Made by a program: the position numbers and the translations under genes. The notes beneath the pieces were generated by a model. That model searched no databases and had not been told where the DNA came from. It saw nothing but the letters and a program-made list of their open reading frames with translations. Shown in pieces: positions 26,826 through 35,578 of a stretch of 64,000 nucleotides of DNA. The DNA is from CAYFVR01 sp046541515. Its GTDB lineage: Bacteria > Desulfobacterota > Desulfobacteria > Desulfobacterales > Desulfococcaceae. The stretch lies in the NCBI GenBank assembly GCA_046541515.1, contig JBKHDD010000008.1, positions 3,562 to 67,561 of the forward strand. The letters are read 5' to 3'. Position 1 is the first letter of the stretch. Every line of letters starts with the position of its first letter.

Positions 26826-27869
26826 TTAGGAGATAATCACCTGTTTCAGAATCTCGAGGCTGTCGAGGGTTTTCCCGGAGCCCAGCGCGACGGTGGAGAG
26901 GGGATCGTCGGTGACGGTGATGGGGAGGCCGGTCTCCGCCCGGAGGAGCTTGTCCAGGTTGCGCAACTGCCCTCCGCCGCCGGTCAACACAATTCCCTTG
27001 TCGACGATATCGGCGGAAAGTTCCGGCGGGGTCTGCTCCAGGGCGATTTTGATGGTTTCCACGATGGCGTCCACCTGTTCGGCGATGGAGGCACGGATCT
27101 CCTCGGTATTGATGGTCAGGATTTTGGGAATGCCGCTCACCAGATCCCGCCCTTTGATCTCCATGGTTTCCAGTTCGTTGGGGTCCGGGTAGGCGTTGCC
27201 GATCGTGGTTTTGATGTTTTCCGCGGTGCGCTCGCCGATCAGCAGATTGTACTTGCGCTTGACGTACTGCAAAATCGCGGCGTCCATCTTGTCTCCGGCC
27301 ACGCGGATGGAACGGCTGTACACGATGCCGGCCAGGGAAATCACCGCGACCTCGGTGGTGCCGCCGCCGATGTCCACGACCATGTTGCAGGTGGGCTCGG
27401 TGATGGGCAGGCCCGCGCCGATGGCCGCCGCCATGGGCTCCTCGATCAGGAAAACCTCCCGGGCGCCGGCCGATTCCGCCGATTCCCGCACCGCCCGCTT
27501 CTCCACCTGGGTAATGCCCGAGGGCACCGCGATGATGATCCGGGGCCGGACGAAAGTTCGCCGGTTGTGAACCTTGTGGATAAAGTGGCGGATCATGGCC
27601 TCCGTCACTTCAAAATCGGCGATCACGCCGTCCCGCATGGGCCGGATGGCCACGATGTTGCCGGGCGTGCGGCCAAGCATGTTCTTGGCCTCTAGGCCCA
27701 CGGCAAGCACCCGATTTTTCAAACGATTGTCGGTCCGGACCGCCACCACCGACGGCTCGCTGAGTACGATCCCTTTTCCCTTGACGTACACCAGGGTGTT
27801 GGCCGTCCCCAGATCGATGGCCAGGTCGTTGGAAAAGGCGCCCAAAAAGGCGTTCCAAAAAATGCCCAT
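26826..27869 (-). CDS. mreB: Actin-like cell shape protein MreB
   Basis: This 347-residue actin-fold ATPase has phosphate-1 DLGTANTLVYVKGKG, phosphate-2 VVDIGGGTTEVAVISL and the adenosine motif GIVLTGGGGQLRNLD. It polymerises under the inner membrane and steers the elongasome. It is the first gene of the mre block. Its promoter should lie in the 230-base gap up to the serine hydrolase gene. Confidence 0.97.
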   Translation of the reverse strand: MGIFWNAFLGAFSNDLAIDLGTANTLVYVKGKGIVLSEPSVVAVRTDNRLKNRVLAVGLEAKNMLGRTPGNIVAIRPMRDGVIADFEVTEAMIRHFIHKVHNRRTFVRPRIIIAVPSGITQVEKRAVRESAESAGAREVFLIEEPMAAAIGAGLPITEPTCNMVVDIGGGTTEVAVISLAGIVYSRSIRVAGDKMDAAILQYVKRKYNLLIGERTAENIKTTIGNAYPDPNELETMEIKGRDLVSGIPKILTINTEEIRASIAEQVDAIVETIKIALEQTPPELSADIVDKGIVLTGGGGQLRNLDKLLRAETGLPITVTDDPLSTVALGSGKTLDSLEILKQVIIS

Positions 27870-28100
27870 GTTTCCTCGGAGTCAGAATCTCGAATGCGGA
27901 TACGCGTGGTAACCGGTGAAAGGTCGGCAAGCGGAACGGATTATGAATGACTACAAACTGGACTTGCTATCAGAAAGCCCGTCCCGTGACAAGCGGAAAA
28001 TCTTAGGCGGGTATTGAAAAATGGGCATTTTTCACGGATTTTCCCCCGAGACCGCCCATGGGAAGCCGACCCGAACCAACGGAAGACCGCCGCCTTTCGC

Positions 28101-29192
28101 CTACCCGCCGGCGGACCGAACGGCGTCGTGGAGGACCGGGCGAAAGCGCCGAATCCGCTGGTTCCACCGGCTGGGGTGCACGCGGTTGCTCAACAGCACC
28201 ACAATTCGATCCGCCTCCTGGTCCATCCAAAAAGAGGTCCCCGTAAAGCCCAAATGGCCGACGGTTCGCCGGGAAAACCGGTCGCCGCAGGAAGGTCGGG
28301 GCCCCCCAGGCACGTCGAACCCCATTGTCCGGCGACCGGGACCCGTGAGAGTCAACAACCGGCGGACGTTCGCGGCGGGGCCGAAAAAGGTTTGCCCTTT
28401 TCCGCGGAAGGCTTCAAAAAGGCGGGAAAGCAGACGAAACACGTCCTCCGCCGTCCCGAACAAGCCCGCATGTCCGGAAACGCCGCCGCACACGTGGGCG
28501 TTTTCGTCGTGCGCCTCTCCTTTCAACATTCGATTTCGCCAGCCGCACCGTTCCGTGGCCGCGTACCGAAGGTCCGGGTCGGGCCGCAAAAGCGGAAAAT
28601 GGAGGCCGAGGCCCAACGGGCGATAGATTTCCTCAACGACCCGGGAATGAAACGGCTCCCCGCCGGCCCGTTCCAGGGCCCATTCCAGGACCATGAATCC
28701 CAGGTCGCTGTAGAGGGTCTTTCGCCCGGGAGGCCGCTCCAGGGGAACCCGAGTCAACCATTGCCGGAGGGCCGCTTTCCGTCGAAGGGGCGGAAGCCCG
28801 CGAAGCTTTCGATAGAAGGGCCGATGGGCGGGAAAGCCGCCGGTGTGATCCAGCAATTCAAAAAGACGGATTTGCCCCTTCCGCATGGCGGCGGTTTCCG
28901 GCAGCCAACGCGCCAGCCGATCCTCCGGATGAAGCCGTCCGCTTCCCCAAAGCTTCAGGAAGGCCAAGGCCGTCGCCAGGGGCTTTGTCAGGGACGCCAA
29001 GTCGAAGACGGTGTCCCATTGCACCGGCCGGCCGTCCCGACAGTCGGCGATCCCGACGGCCTTCCGAAATCGGATTTGACCGGCGGGGCCGGTCGCCAGC
29101 ACCGCTCCGGGGAAAACGCCGCTTCGGGCCGCCCATTCCATCAGACCGTCCACCCGCTCCCAGCCGGGGGACTCCGGCGAAAATTCATTCAT
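28101..29192 (-). CDS. Serine hydrolase of the beta-lactamase/AmpC-like class C fold
   Basis: This 363-residue protein has S-L-T-K (SxxK, near residue 67) and Y-S-D-L-G as the YxN-type motif. An H-L-G-F-T-G motif stands in the KTG position. This is the pattern of penicillin-binding-protein-related hydrolases such as EstB or D-aminopeptidases. No signal peptide is visible, so it is probably cytoplasmic. It overlaps the LD-carboxypeptidase gene by 8 bases, which points to muropeptide recycling. The actual substrate is unknown. Confidence 0.82.
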   Translation of the reverse strand: MNEFSPESPGWERVDGLMEWAARSGVFPGAVLATGPAGQIRFRKAVGIADCRDGRPVQWDTVFDLASLTKPLATALAFLKLWGSGRLHPEDRLARWLPETAAMRKGQIRLFELLDHTGGFPAHRPFYRKLRGLPPLRRKAALRQWLTRVPLERPPGRKTLYSDLGFMVLEWALERAGGEPFHSRVVEEIYRPLGLGLHFPLLRPDPDLRYAATERCGWRNRMLKGEAHDENAHVCGGVSGHAGLFGTAEDVFRLLSRLFEAFRGKGQTFFGPAANVRRLLTLTGPGRRTMGFDVPGGPRPSCGDRFSRRTVGHLGFTGTSFWMDQEADRIVVLLSNRVHPSRWNQRIRRFRPVLHDAVRSAGG

Positions 29193-30129
29193 CTTCGGCG
29201 GGCCGAGTGGCCGGAAACGGGAATCGAATCTCCCGCTTTTCCCCGTCCAGCACGGCGGGGAGCCCCAGGGGGAAAGGCTGATTGACGGGACCGTGTCCGG
29301 CGGGAAGCCCGGCCACCACGGGGATGTCTGGCCGATTCAGCCGTTCCCGAAACAGGTCCTCCACGTCTCCGGTCGGACCGCAGCCGGCCCAGCTCCCCAG
29401 GGCCGCCCCGGCCACCCTGTCGAATATTCCGGCAAGCCGAAGCTGGGTCAGCATTCGGTCGATTTTGTAAAGCGGCTCGCCCACCTCTTCCAGAAAAAGA
29501 ATGCATCCTTCGGTTTCCGGAAAAAACGGCGTCCCCAAGAGCCCGCAAAGCACGCTCAGATTTCCGCCCACCACCGCTCCGTCGGCCTTTCCCGGCTGAA
29601 GGGTTCGACCGCCGGCCAGAACGGGAACCCGATCGGAAAAAAGAAGCTCGCCCAATCGGCGACGCTCCGCCCGGTCCCCGGAAAAGGTGGCCGCCACCGG
29701 GCCGTGAAAGGCGACCAGGCCGCAACGGCGAAACAACCCCGCCAGCAGACCGGTGATGTCGCTGAACCCGAAGACCACCTTGGGGTCCGCCGCCACCAGA
29801 TCGTCCCGCAACAACGGCAGGAGCCGCGCGCTCCCATACCCCCCCCGGGCGCAAAAAATGGCTCGCACGTCCGGGTCACGGAAGGCATCGTTCAACGCGG
29901 CGGCGCGTTCGGAATCGCCGCCCGCCAGGTATCCCCGGGCGAATTTGGCCGGAAGTCCGTTCACCTCCACCCGAAGTTTCAGGGATCGAAGGACCGCCAG
30001 GCCGTCTCGAAGAACGGACGGCCCGGCCGGGCTGGCGGGCGAAAGAACCCGAACAAGATCGCCCGGTTTCAGCCTTCGCGGGAGAAGCCGGACGGACGGA
30101 ATTCTTTTTTTGGAAATTTGAGTTGACAC
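29185..30129 (-). CDS. ldcA: Muramoyltetrapeptide LD-carboxypeptidase (S66 family)
   Basis: I place the start at a GTG (30127-30129) just behind GGAGGGG, although the spacing is short. This gives 314 residues, the normal LdcA length. Further upstream the open frame is only the antisense of the tRNA-Pro gene. Catalytic elements are visible: the nucleophile serine in ARGGYGSARLL, the glutamate in LFLEEVGEPLYKIDR and the histidine in AGHGPVNQPFPLG. The enzyme removes the terminal D-alanine from recycled tetrapeptides in the cytoplasm. It is co-transcribed with the serine hydrolase downstream. Confidence 0.88.
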   Translation of the reverse strand: MSTQISKKRIPSVRLLPRRLKPGDLVRVLSPASPAGPSVLRDGLAVLRSLKLRVEVNGLPAKFARGYLAGGDSERAAALNDAFRDPDVRAIFCARGGYGSARLLPLLRDDLVAADPKVVFGFSDITGLLAGLFRRCGLVAFHGPVAATFSGDRAERRRLGELLFSDRVPVLAGGRTLQPGKADGAVVGGNLSVLCGLLGTPFFPETEGCILFLEEVGEPLYKIDRMLTQLRLAGIFDRVAGAALGSWAGCGPTGDVEDLFRERLNRPDIPVVAGLPAGHGPVNQPFPLGLPAVLDGEKREIRFPFPATRPAEDE

Positions 30130-30151
30130 GCCCCTCCGAGAGTGATAGTTG
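30123..30151 (+). promoter_or_regulatory. Probable promoter of tRNA-Pro
   Basis: TTGACA (30123-30128), then 17 bases, then TAGTTG (30146-30151) and a GC-rich discriminator GTCGCCC, about 12 bases before the tRNA 5' end. GC-rich discriminators are typical of stringently controlled tRNA promoters. The -10 match is weak. The site overlaps the start region of ldcA on the other strand. Confidence 0.45.
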
Positions 30152-30163
30152 TCGCCCTTGTGT

Positions 30164-30241
<78 letters not shown>

Positions 30242-30248
30242 CAAAAAG

Positions 30249-30297
30249 AAAAATCGGGTCGATTCCAAGTCATATTTGGAATCGACCCGATTTTTTT
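30249..30297. terminator. Bidirectional terminator between tRNA-Pro and the HD-GYP gene
   Basis: ATCGGGTCGATTCCAA (30253-30268) and TTGGAATCGACCCGAT (30276-30291) form a perfect 16-pair stem with a 7-base loop. T7 follows on the plus strand and A-rich sequence precedes it, so it works both ways. It serves the tRNA (+) and the convergent response-regulator gene (-). Confidence 0.92.
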
Positions 30298-30318
30298 GGA
30301 AGATTCGATTCCCCGGAT

Positions 30319-31923
30319 TCAGGCCACGGCCTGGGCGGCGCTCCGTCCAACCCCGGGCAGTCGGTCGGCGTCGAACAGCCGTTGAAAAACCGTCACCACT
30401 TCGGGATCAAACTGGGTCCCGGCGCCGTTCAGAATGGCCTGGGCCACCGATTCGGGCGGCAGTTTTTCGCGGTACACCCGGTCCGACGCCATGGCGTCGA
30501 ACACGTCGGCCACGGACAGAATTCGCGCCAGCAACGGAATCTCCTTTTCCGCCAGGCCGTCGGGGTATCCGCCCCCGTCGTACCGTTCATGATGATGCAG
30601 GATGATTTGCTGCTCCCGCTCCCACAAGCCGAGCCGACCCACGATTTCCGCCCCCTTGGCGGCGTGGGTTTTGATGACCTCGTACTCCTCGGGCGTCAGC
30701 CGACTCGGCTTCAACAGCACGTCGTCGGGAACCCCGATTTTCCCGATGTCGTGAAGCGGTCCCGCGACCTTTAAAATGTCAATGTCTTCCGCCGAGCAAT
30801 GCATTTCCTCCGCGATGGCCAAGGCGATGTCGGTTACGTTGCGGGAATGCTGCCGGGTGTAGCTGTCCTTGGCTTCGATGGCCTGAACCAGGGCGTCCAG
30901 GGTGGACAACAGATTTTCGTAAATGTTTTCGTACAGCACCAGATTTTCCACCGCGTAGGCGGCCTTTTGGGTGAGGAAGTTGAGATAGTAGCAGGTTTTT
31001 CCCGAAAAGGGGGCGCGGCCGTTTTGGGCCGAGACCGCCAACACGCCGAAGAGCCGCCCCTGAATGTGAAGCGGGACCGCCAGCAGGTCGAAATCGGCCG
31101 GGTCGTCCCCCTCTCCCCCCGGCCGGCCAACGGCCCCTTCGCCCGCCTTGCGGCCCCCCTTCCCGGATAGGACCCGGGCCCGGTCCAGACCGTCCGCGGC
31201 CAGATCGGCCACCCGTTTCCGAAGAAGCGGCGGGGCGTCGCGGCCGTTTTTCCCGTTGCCCGCCACCGGCACCGGATCGGGCACGGCGCTGTTGGCCACG
31301 AAAAACCAGGCCCCGTCGGCCCGGGCGATTTCCGCCGCCAGGTCGGCCATCCGCTGGAAGGCGTCCACGCTGCGGCTGATGCGGGTGAAATCCTCCATGA
31401 TCCGGGTGAACACCTGGAGTTCCTCCACCCGTTCATGCAGTTTCCGGTTCAACGCCTCCAGCCGCTTCTTCTTTTCCACCTCTTTTTTCAAAAACAGATT
31501 GTCCACGAACAGCCGACGCTCCCGCAACACCCGCTGAAGGCAGACTTCCATGGCCTCCAGCCGCACCGGTTTGATCAGAAAATCGACCACCCCGTTTTTC
31601 AACGTGTCGATGCTCTTGTCCATGGAGGGAAAGCCGGTCATCACCACCACCGGAATGGTGTTGTCAATCCGGCGGATGGCCCGGGCCAGTTCAATCCCGT
31701 CCATTTCGGGCATGTTGATGTCGGTGAAGCAACAGTCGATGGTCTCCCGGGACAGCACGTCCAGGGCCTCGGCCCCGTTGCCGGCGGTGATCAGCCGGTA
31801 TCCCCGCCCGCCGAAATATTCCCGCGCGATGTCCAGCAGACTGTGCTCGTCGTCCACGAAAAGGATGGTTTCCTTTTCCCCGGCCAAGTCCTCGGATGAA
31901 TGCGTTTCCCAACCCGTTTCCAT
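30319..31923 (-). CDS. Response regulator with GAF and HD-GYP domains (c-di-GMP phosphodiesterase)
   Basis: This 534-residue cytoplasmic protein has an N-terminal receiver domain (about residues 18-130, with ILFVDDE and the phospho-acceptor Asp in CCFTDINMPEMDG). A coiled linker, a GAF-like domain (about 170-325) and an HD-GYP domain (about 340-520) follow. The HD-GYP part has HSRNVTDIA, LHDIGKIGVPD and HHHERYDGGGYPDGL, so the metal and GYP residues are intact. HD-GYP proteins degrade cyclic di-GMP. The gene stands alone and its sensor kinase is not adjacent. It is convergent with the tRNA and divergent from the type II secretion operon, whose output it could influence. Confidence 0.93.
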   Translation of the reverse strand: METGWETHSSEDLAGEKETILFVDDEHSLLDIAREYFGGRGYRLITAGNGAEALDVLSRETIDCCFTDINMPEMDGIELARAIRRIDNTIPVVVMTGFPSMDKSIDTLKNGVVDFLIKPVRLEAMEVCLQRVLRERRLFVDNLFLKKEVEKKKRLEALNRKLHERVEELQVFTRIMEDFTRISRSVDAFQRMADLAAEIARADGAWFFVANSAVPDPVPVAGNGKNGRDAPPLLRKRVADLAADGLDRARVLSGKGGRKAGEGAVGRPGGEGDDPADFDLLAVPLHIQGRLFGVLAVSAQNGRAPFSGKTCYYLNFLTQKAAYAVENLVLYENIYENLLSTLDALVQAIEAKDSYTRQHSRNVTDIALAIAEEMHCSAEDIDILKVAGPLHDIGKIGVPDDVLLKPSRLTPEEYEVIKTHAAKGAEIVGRLGLWEREQQIILHHHERYDGGGYPDGLAEKEIPLLARILSVADVFDAMASDRVYREKLPPESVAQAILNGAGTQFDPEVVTVFQRLFDADRLPGVGRSAAQAVA

Positions 31924-32096
31924 GCGTTGCTTTCCCTCCCGCCGGCACTGAAACCCGGTTCTCCGGACCTTGCTCCGACGGGGCCGGCTTCCCCGCCCTT
32001 GTCCACGGCGAACGGATGGATTTTTCTATTCGGTTAATTTGTCACTTTTCCAATGAATTCCCCATTTGTCAAGCATAAGCAAGCCCGCAAAGGGTA

Positions 32097-32125
32097 TTGA
32101 AAACCGGCGGCAATGACGCTATGAT
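32097..32125 (+). promoter_or_regulatory. Sigma-70-type promoter of the type II secretion operon
   Basis: TTGAAA (32097-32102), a 17-base spacer and TATGAT (32120-32125) match the consensus at five of six positions in each box. Transcription would start near 32132, leaving a leader of about 80 bases before gspF. Confidence 0.7.
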
Positions 32126-32212
32126 TTGAGCGTGACCGCCGGGAAACTTCCCGGCCTTTCGACTCCGGGCCGAAATATCCGGCCCGAAGCGCCGCCTTTT
32201 TGGAAACGCCCC

Positions 32213-33439
32213 ATGCCCGTTTACGAATATACCGCGCTTGACGCGCGGGGAAAATCGGTTTCCGGCATCATCGACGCCGAAAGCGCCGTGGCCGCCCGCC
32301 AGAGACTGCGGGGCTCGCGGATTTTCCCCGTTTCGGTCCAGGAGACCCAGCGGTCGCCGGAAAAAAAATCGGGGTGGATGACCGCCCTCTCCCACTCCTT
32401 TGCCCGGGTCCGCCCCAGCGAAGTGGCGCTGATGACCCGCCAGCTCTCCACGCTGGCGGGCGCCGGATTTCCGCTGGTGACCGCGCTGGACACCATGATT
32501 CCCCAGATCAAATCGCCGGGCTTTAAACGGGTCATGGCCCAGATTAAAGATTCGGTGGTGGAGGGGAACACCTTCGCGGCGGCGCTGTCGCCCTATCCCG
32601 GCATCTTTTCGCCGGTGTACGTCAACATGGTGCGCGCCGGGGAGACCTCCGGCACCCTGGAAATCGTGCTGGACCGGCTGGCCGACATCGCGGAAAAACA
32701 GCAGGCCCTGGCCACCCGGATCAAAACCGCCCTGGCCTACCCCATTCTCATGGGCGTCATCGGCGTTCTGGTGCTGTTTTTCCTGCTGGCGTTCATCGTT
32801 CCCAGCATCGCCTCCATTTTCGAGGACATGGGGCAGGCGCTGCCCACCCCCACCCGAATTCTCATTCTCATCAGCGACTTTCTGAAAACCTACTGGTGGG
32901 TGGCGCTTGGGGGCGCGGCGGCGGGCGGATTCGCGGCCCGACGCTATCAAAAAACGCCGGCCGGACAACGACTGTGGGACCGATGGGCGCTCCGCGCCCC
33001 GGGGGTGGGCGGCCTGATTCGGAAACTGGCGGCGGCCCGCTTCACCCGCACCCTGGCGTCCCTGCTGGCCAACGGCGTGACGCTGCTGGCCGCCCTGGAG
33101 ATCGTGGAAAACATCGTCGGCAACGTCCACCTGTCCGAGGCCATCTCCCGGGCCGCCGAAGAGGTCGGCAAGGGCCAGGCCTTCGGCCCTTCCCTTGCCG
33201 AATCGGGCCTTTTTCCCTCCCTGGCCATTCAGATGATTCAGGTGGGGGAACAAAGCGGCGAGTTGGAGCCCATGCTGGAGAAAGTGGCCGACGTTTTCGA
33301 AAACGAGGTGGAATCCGCGGTGATGAGCATGACCTCCCTGCTGGAGCCGCTCATGATTCTGGCGATGGCGGTGGTCGTCGGCTTCATCGTGCTCTCCATC
33401 TGTCTGCCCATTTTTGAAATGAACGAGCTGGTTCGCTGA
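32213..33439 (+). CDS. gspF: Type II secretion inner-membrane protein GspF
   Basis: This 408-residue protein starts MPVYEYTALDARGKSVSGII and has two copies of the T2SSF domain. Each contains the FAAALSPYPGIFSPVYVNMVRAGETSG-type segment. Membrane segments lie near residues 175, 225 and 380. It is the platform protein that couples the GspE ATPase to the pseudopilus. It is the first gene of the operon, which is unusual, as gspC usually leads. Confidence 0.96.
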   Translation: MPVYEYTALDARGKSVSGIIDAESAVAARQRLRGSRIFPVSVQETQRSPEKKSGWMTALSHSFARVRPSEVALMTRQLSTLAGAGFPLVTALDTMIPQIKSPGFKRVMAQIKDSVVEGNTFAAALSPYPGIFSPVYVNMVRAGETSGTLEIVLDRLADIAEKQQALATRIKTALAYPILMGVIGVLVLFFLLAFIVPSIASIFEDMGQALPTPTRILILISDFLKTYWWVALGGAAAGGFAARRYQKTPAGQRLWDRWALRAPGVGGLIRKLAAARFTRTLASLLANGVTLLAALEIVENIVGNVHLSEAISRAAEEVGKGQAFGPSLAESGLFPSLAIQMIQVGEQSGELEPMLEKVADVFENEVESAVMSMTSLLEPLMILAMAVVVGFIVLSICLPIFEMNELVR

Positions 33440-33530
33440 TCCTCGACCGTCGGCGAACCCGCGGCGGGAATCGAAGCCGCCGCTTTTTCACCGCTCCCTC
33501 GGGAGCCAACGCAAAACCATTTGAGGCGTT

Positions 33531-33968
33531 ATGAAAGCCAACCATATCTCCGGTTTTACCCTGATCGAACTGATGGTGGTCATCGTCATCCTTGGCATTC
33601 TGGCGGGCCTGATCGTCCCCCGCATCATGGACCGGCCCGACGAAGCCAAGCAGATGAAGGCCCGCATGCAAATCGAAAGCCTGGAAACCGCACTGAAACT
33701 CTACAAGCTGGACACCGGAAGCTATCCCACCACGGAACAGGGATTGCAGGCCCTGGTGGAACCGCCCCAGACCGGCAACGCCCCGGACAATTGGAAAAAA
33801 GGGGGGTATCTGGAAAAGGGCCGGGTGCCCGTGGATCCCTGGGGAAATGAATTCGTCTACCTGAGCCCGGGCATTCAAAACGAATACGACATCGTCTCCT
33901 ACGGCGCCGACGGGGCGCCGGAGGGCGAAGGCGCCAATCAGGACATCAACTCCTGGGAAATTGAATGA
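33531..33968 (+). CDS. gspG: Type II secretion major pseudopilin GspG
   Basis: This 145-residue protein has a short leader ending in Gly before FTLIELMVVIVILGILAGL. It is the prepilin peptidase site with the conserved Glu at +5. Further hallmarks are YKLDTGSYPTTEQGLQAL and DPWGNEF...YGADG, the latter a calcium-binding loop. It assembles the pseudopilus that pushes substrate through GspD. The gene overlaps gspH by 4 bases. Confidence 0.97.
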   Translation: MKANHISGFTLIELMVVIVILGILAGLIVPRIMDRPDEAKQMKARMQIESLETALKLYKLDTGSYPTTEQGLQALVEPPQTGNAPDNWKKGGYLEKGRVPVDPWGNEFVYLSPGIQNEYDIVSYGADGAPEGEGANQDINSWEIE

Positions 33969-34483
33969 TCGGAAACCGGTTCGGGAACCGGTCCGCCGGC
34001 TACACCCTGATCGAGCTTGTGGTGGTGGTGGCCATGATCAGCCTGCTCTTCTTCATGACGCTTCCCCGGTTCGAAAGCCGGCTGATTCAGGACGACCGGC
34101 GAAAGGTCATCCGCTGGATCATGTTGCGGGTCCAGGGCCTCAAGCAGGAAGCCCTCCGGAGCCGCTCGACGCGGGTCCTTCATCTGGACTTGGACGCCGG
34201 CCGAATCTGGGTCAGCCAGGAGGGCATGGACGAAGAGGCGCTGGACGCGGCCCGGGAATCGGGATACGAAATGCCGGAAGACGTTTCCCTGGCGGCGGTG
34301 GCGTTGCCCGACGGCGACCGCCGGGTTTCGGGGACCGTGGATTTGCGGTTTTATCCCGGCGGGTATTCGGACCGGGCCATCATTCAGCTTCGAGACGAGG
34401 ACCACGACCCCATCTCCCTGCGAATCGAAACCTTTCTGACCAAGGTCAAACTGTATCATGAGGCCGTCGATTTCGAGGGGTGA
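33965..34483 (+). CDS. gspH: Type II secretion minor pseudopilin GspH
   Basis: This 172-residue protein has a prepilin leader cleaved before Y-T-L-I-E-L-V-V-V-V, with Tyr instead of Phe at +1 and Glu at +5. The rest has the low-similarity beta-rich GspH fold. It is identified chiefly by position between gspG and gspI and by the pilin N-terminus. It overlaps the next gene by 26 bases. Confidence 0.88.
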   Translation: MIGNRFGNRSAGYTLIELVVVVAMISLLFFMTLPRFESRLIQDDRRKVIRWIMLRVQGLKQEALRSRSTRVLHLDLDAGRIWVSQEGMDEEALDAARESGYEMPEDVSLAAVALPDGDRRVSGTVDLRFYPGGYSDRAIIQLRDEDHDPISLRIETFLTKVKLYHEAVDFEG

Positions 34484-34877
34484 CCGGAGGTCGCGGGGGT
34501 TCACCCTGCTGGAGGTGATGGCGGCCCTGGCCATCATCGCCATCGTGCTGGTGGCCGTCTACCGGATGCATGCCCAGACCATTTCCATGAACGGGACCGC
34601 CGGATTCTACGCCCGGGCCCCGCTTCTGGCGCGGTCGGTCATCGCCCGACTGGCCGCGGCGCCGGACGAGATGGGATTTTCCGACGGCGGCGACTTCGGG
34701 GAAAACCTTCCCGGATATCGATGGGAGATCACCATCGAGGAGCTGGCTTCCGAAATACTCGTGGAAACGCTGGGGGAAACCGCGGAACGGCTCAGGCAAA
34801 TCGATGTCACGGTGACCTTGAACGACGACCACGCCTACGCCGTCCGAACCTACCGGATGCTGACGGAGTCGGAATGA
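34458..34877 (+). CDS. gspI: Type II secretion minor pseudopilin GspI
   Basis: This 139-residue protein has a leader ending in RSRG and the pilin helix FTLLEVMAALAIIAIVLVAVYRM. GspI nucleates the pseudopilus tip with J and K. It starts inside gspH and overlaps gspJ by 4 bases. Confidence 0.92.
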   Translation: MRPSISRGDRRSRGFTLLEVMAALAIIAIVLVAVYRMHAQTISMNGTAGFYARAPLLARSVIARLAAAPDEMGFSDGGDFGENLPGYRWEITIEELASEILVETLGETAERLRQIDVTVTLNDDHAYAVRTYRMLTESE

Positions 34878-35578
34878 CGCGGGAGAATCGGGCGGGGTCC
34901 CGGGGCTTCACCCTGTTCGAGGTGCTCATCGCCATGTTCATCTTCGGCGTGGTGGTGACCACGGTTTTCGGCTCCTACCGAACCGTCTTTTCCAGCGTGG
35001 ACGCCCTCCAGGCCCGGATCGATTTCAACGAGGCGGCCACCGTCTGTTTCAATCGGCTCGCGACCGATCTTCGGTCGGCCTACGTGGCCCGAGAACCCGC
35101 CTACGAAAAGCCGGGACTTGACGACCCGCCCGATCCGTATCGGTTCTCGATGGAAACGGTCTACGAGGCCGGCGGCAATTTTCCCCGGCTGCGGTTCGCC
35201 TCCTTCGCCCATCTGCCCATGGGGGCCGACCGCCGGACCGGCATCGCCGAAATCGTCTACTACGTGGAATCCGAGGGAGCCTTTGGCGAAGCCGAGGAAT
35301 CCCGGGTGCTGAAGCGCGGGGACCGGTTGCCGCCCTACCCCGAAAACTTCGAGGCGAAAGAGACCGATCCGGTGCTTTGCGAACGCGTGCGGTCCTTGCG
35401 GATGGCCCTGCTGGACGCGGAGGGCGAGGAGCACGAATCGTGGGATTCGGAGACGACGGAACAAAATCGGGCCACGCCCCGCGCCGTGGCGGTGACCCTT
35501 GAGCTGGGCGATGAGAATGTTTCCCTTTTCTATGAAACTGTGATAGAAATTCCAGTTTACAGAGATGCCGTTGAATAG
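34874..35578 (+). CDS. gspJ: Type II secretion minor pseudopilin GspJ
   Basis: This 234-residue protein has a leader ending SRG and then FTLFEVLIAMFIFGVVVTTVF, with Glu at +5. The globular part is larger than G-I, as expected for J. The start ATG at 34874 overlaps the gspI stop. A 14-base overlap with gspK follows. Confidence 0.92.
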   Translation: MTRENRAGSRGFTLFEVLIAMFIFGVVVTTVFGSYRTVFSSVDALQARIDFNEAATVCFNRLATDLRSAYVAREPAYEKPGLDDPPDPYRFSMETVYEAGGNFPRLRFASFAHLPMGADRRTGIAEIVYYVESEGAFGEAEESRVLKRGDRLPPYPENFEAKETDPVLCERVRSLRMALLDAEGEEHESWDSETTEQNRATPRAVAVTLELGDENVSLFYETVIEIPVYRDAVE

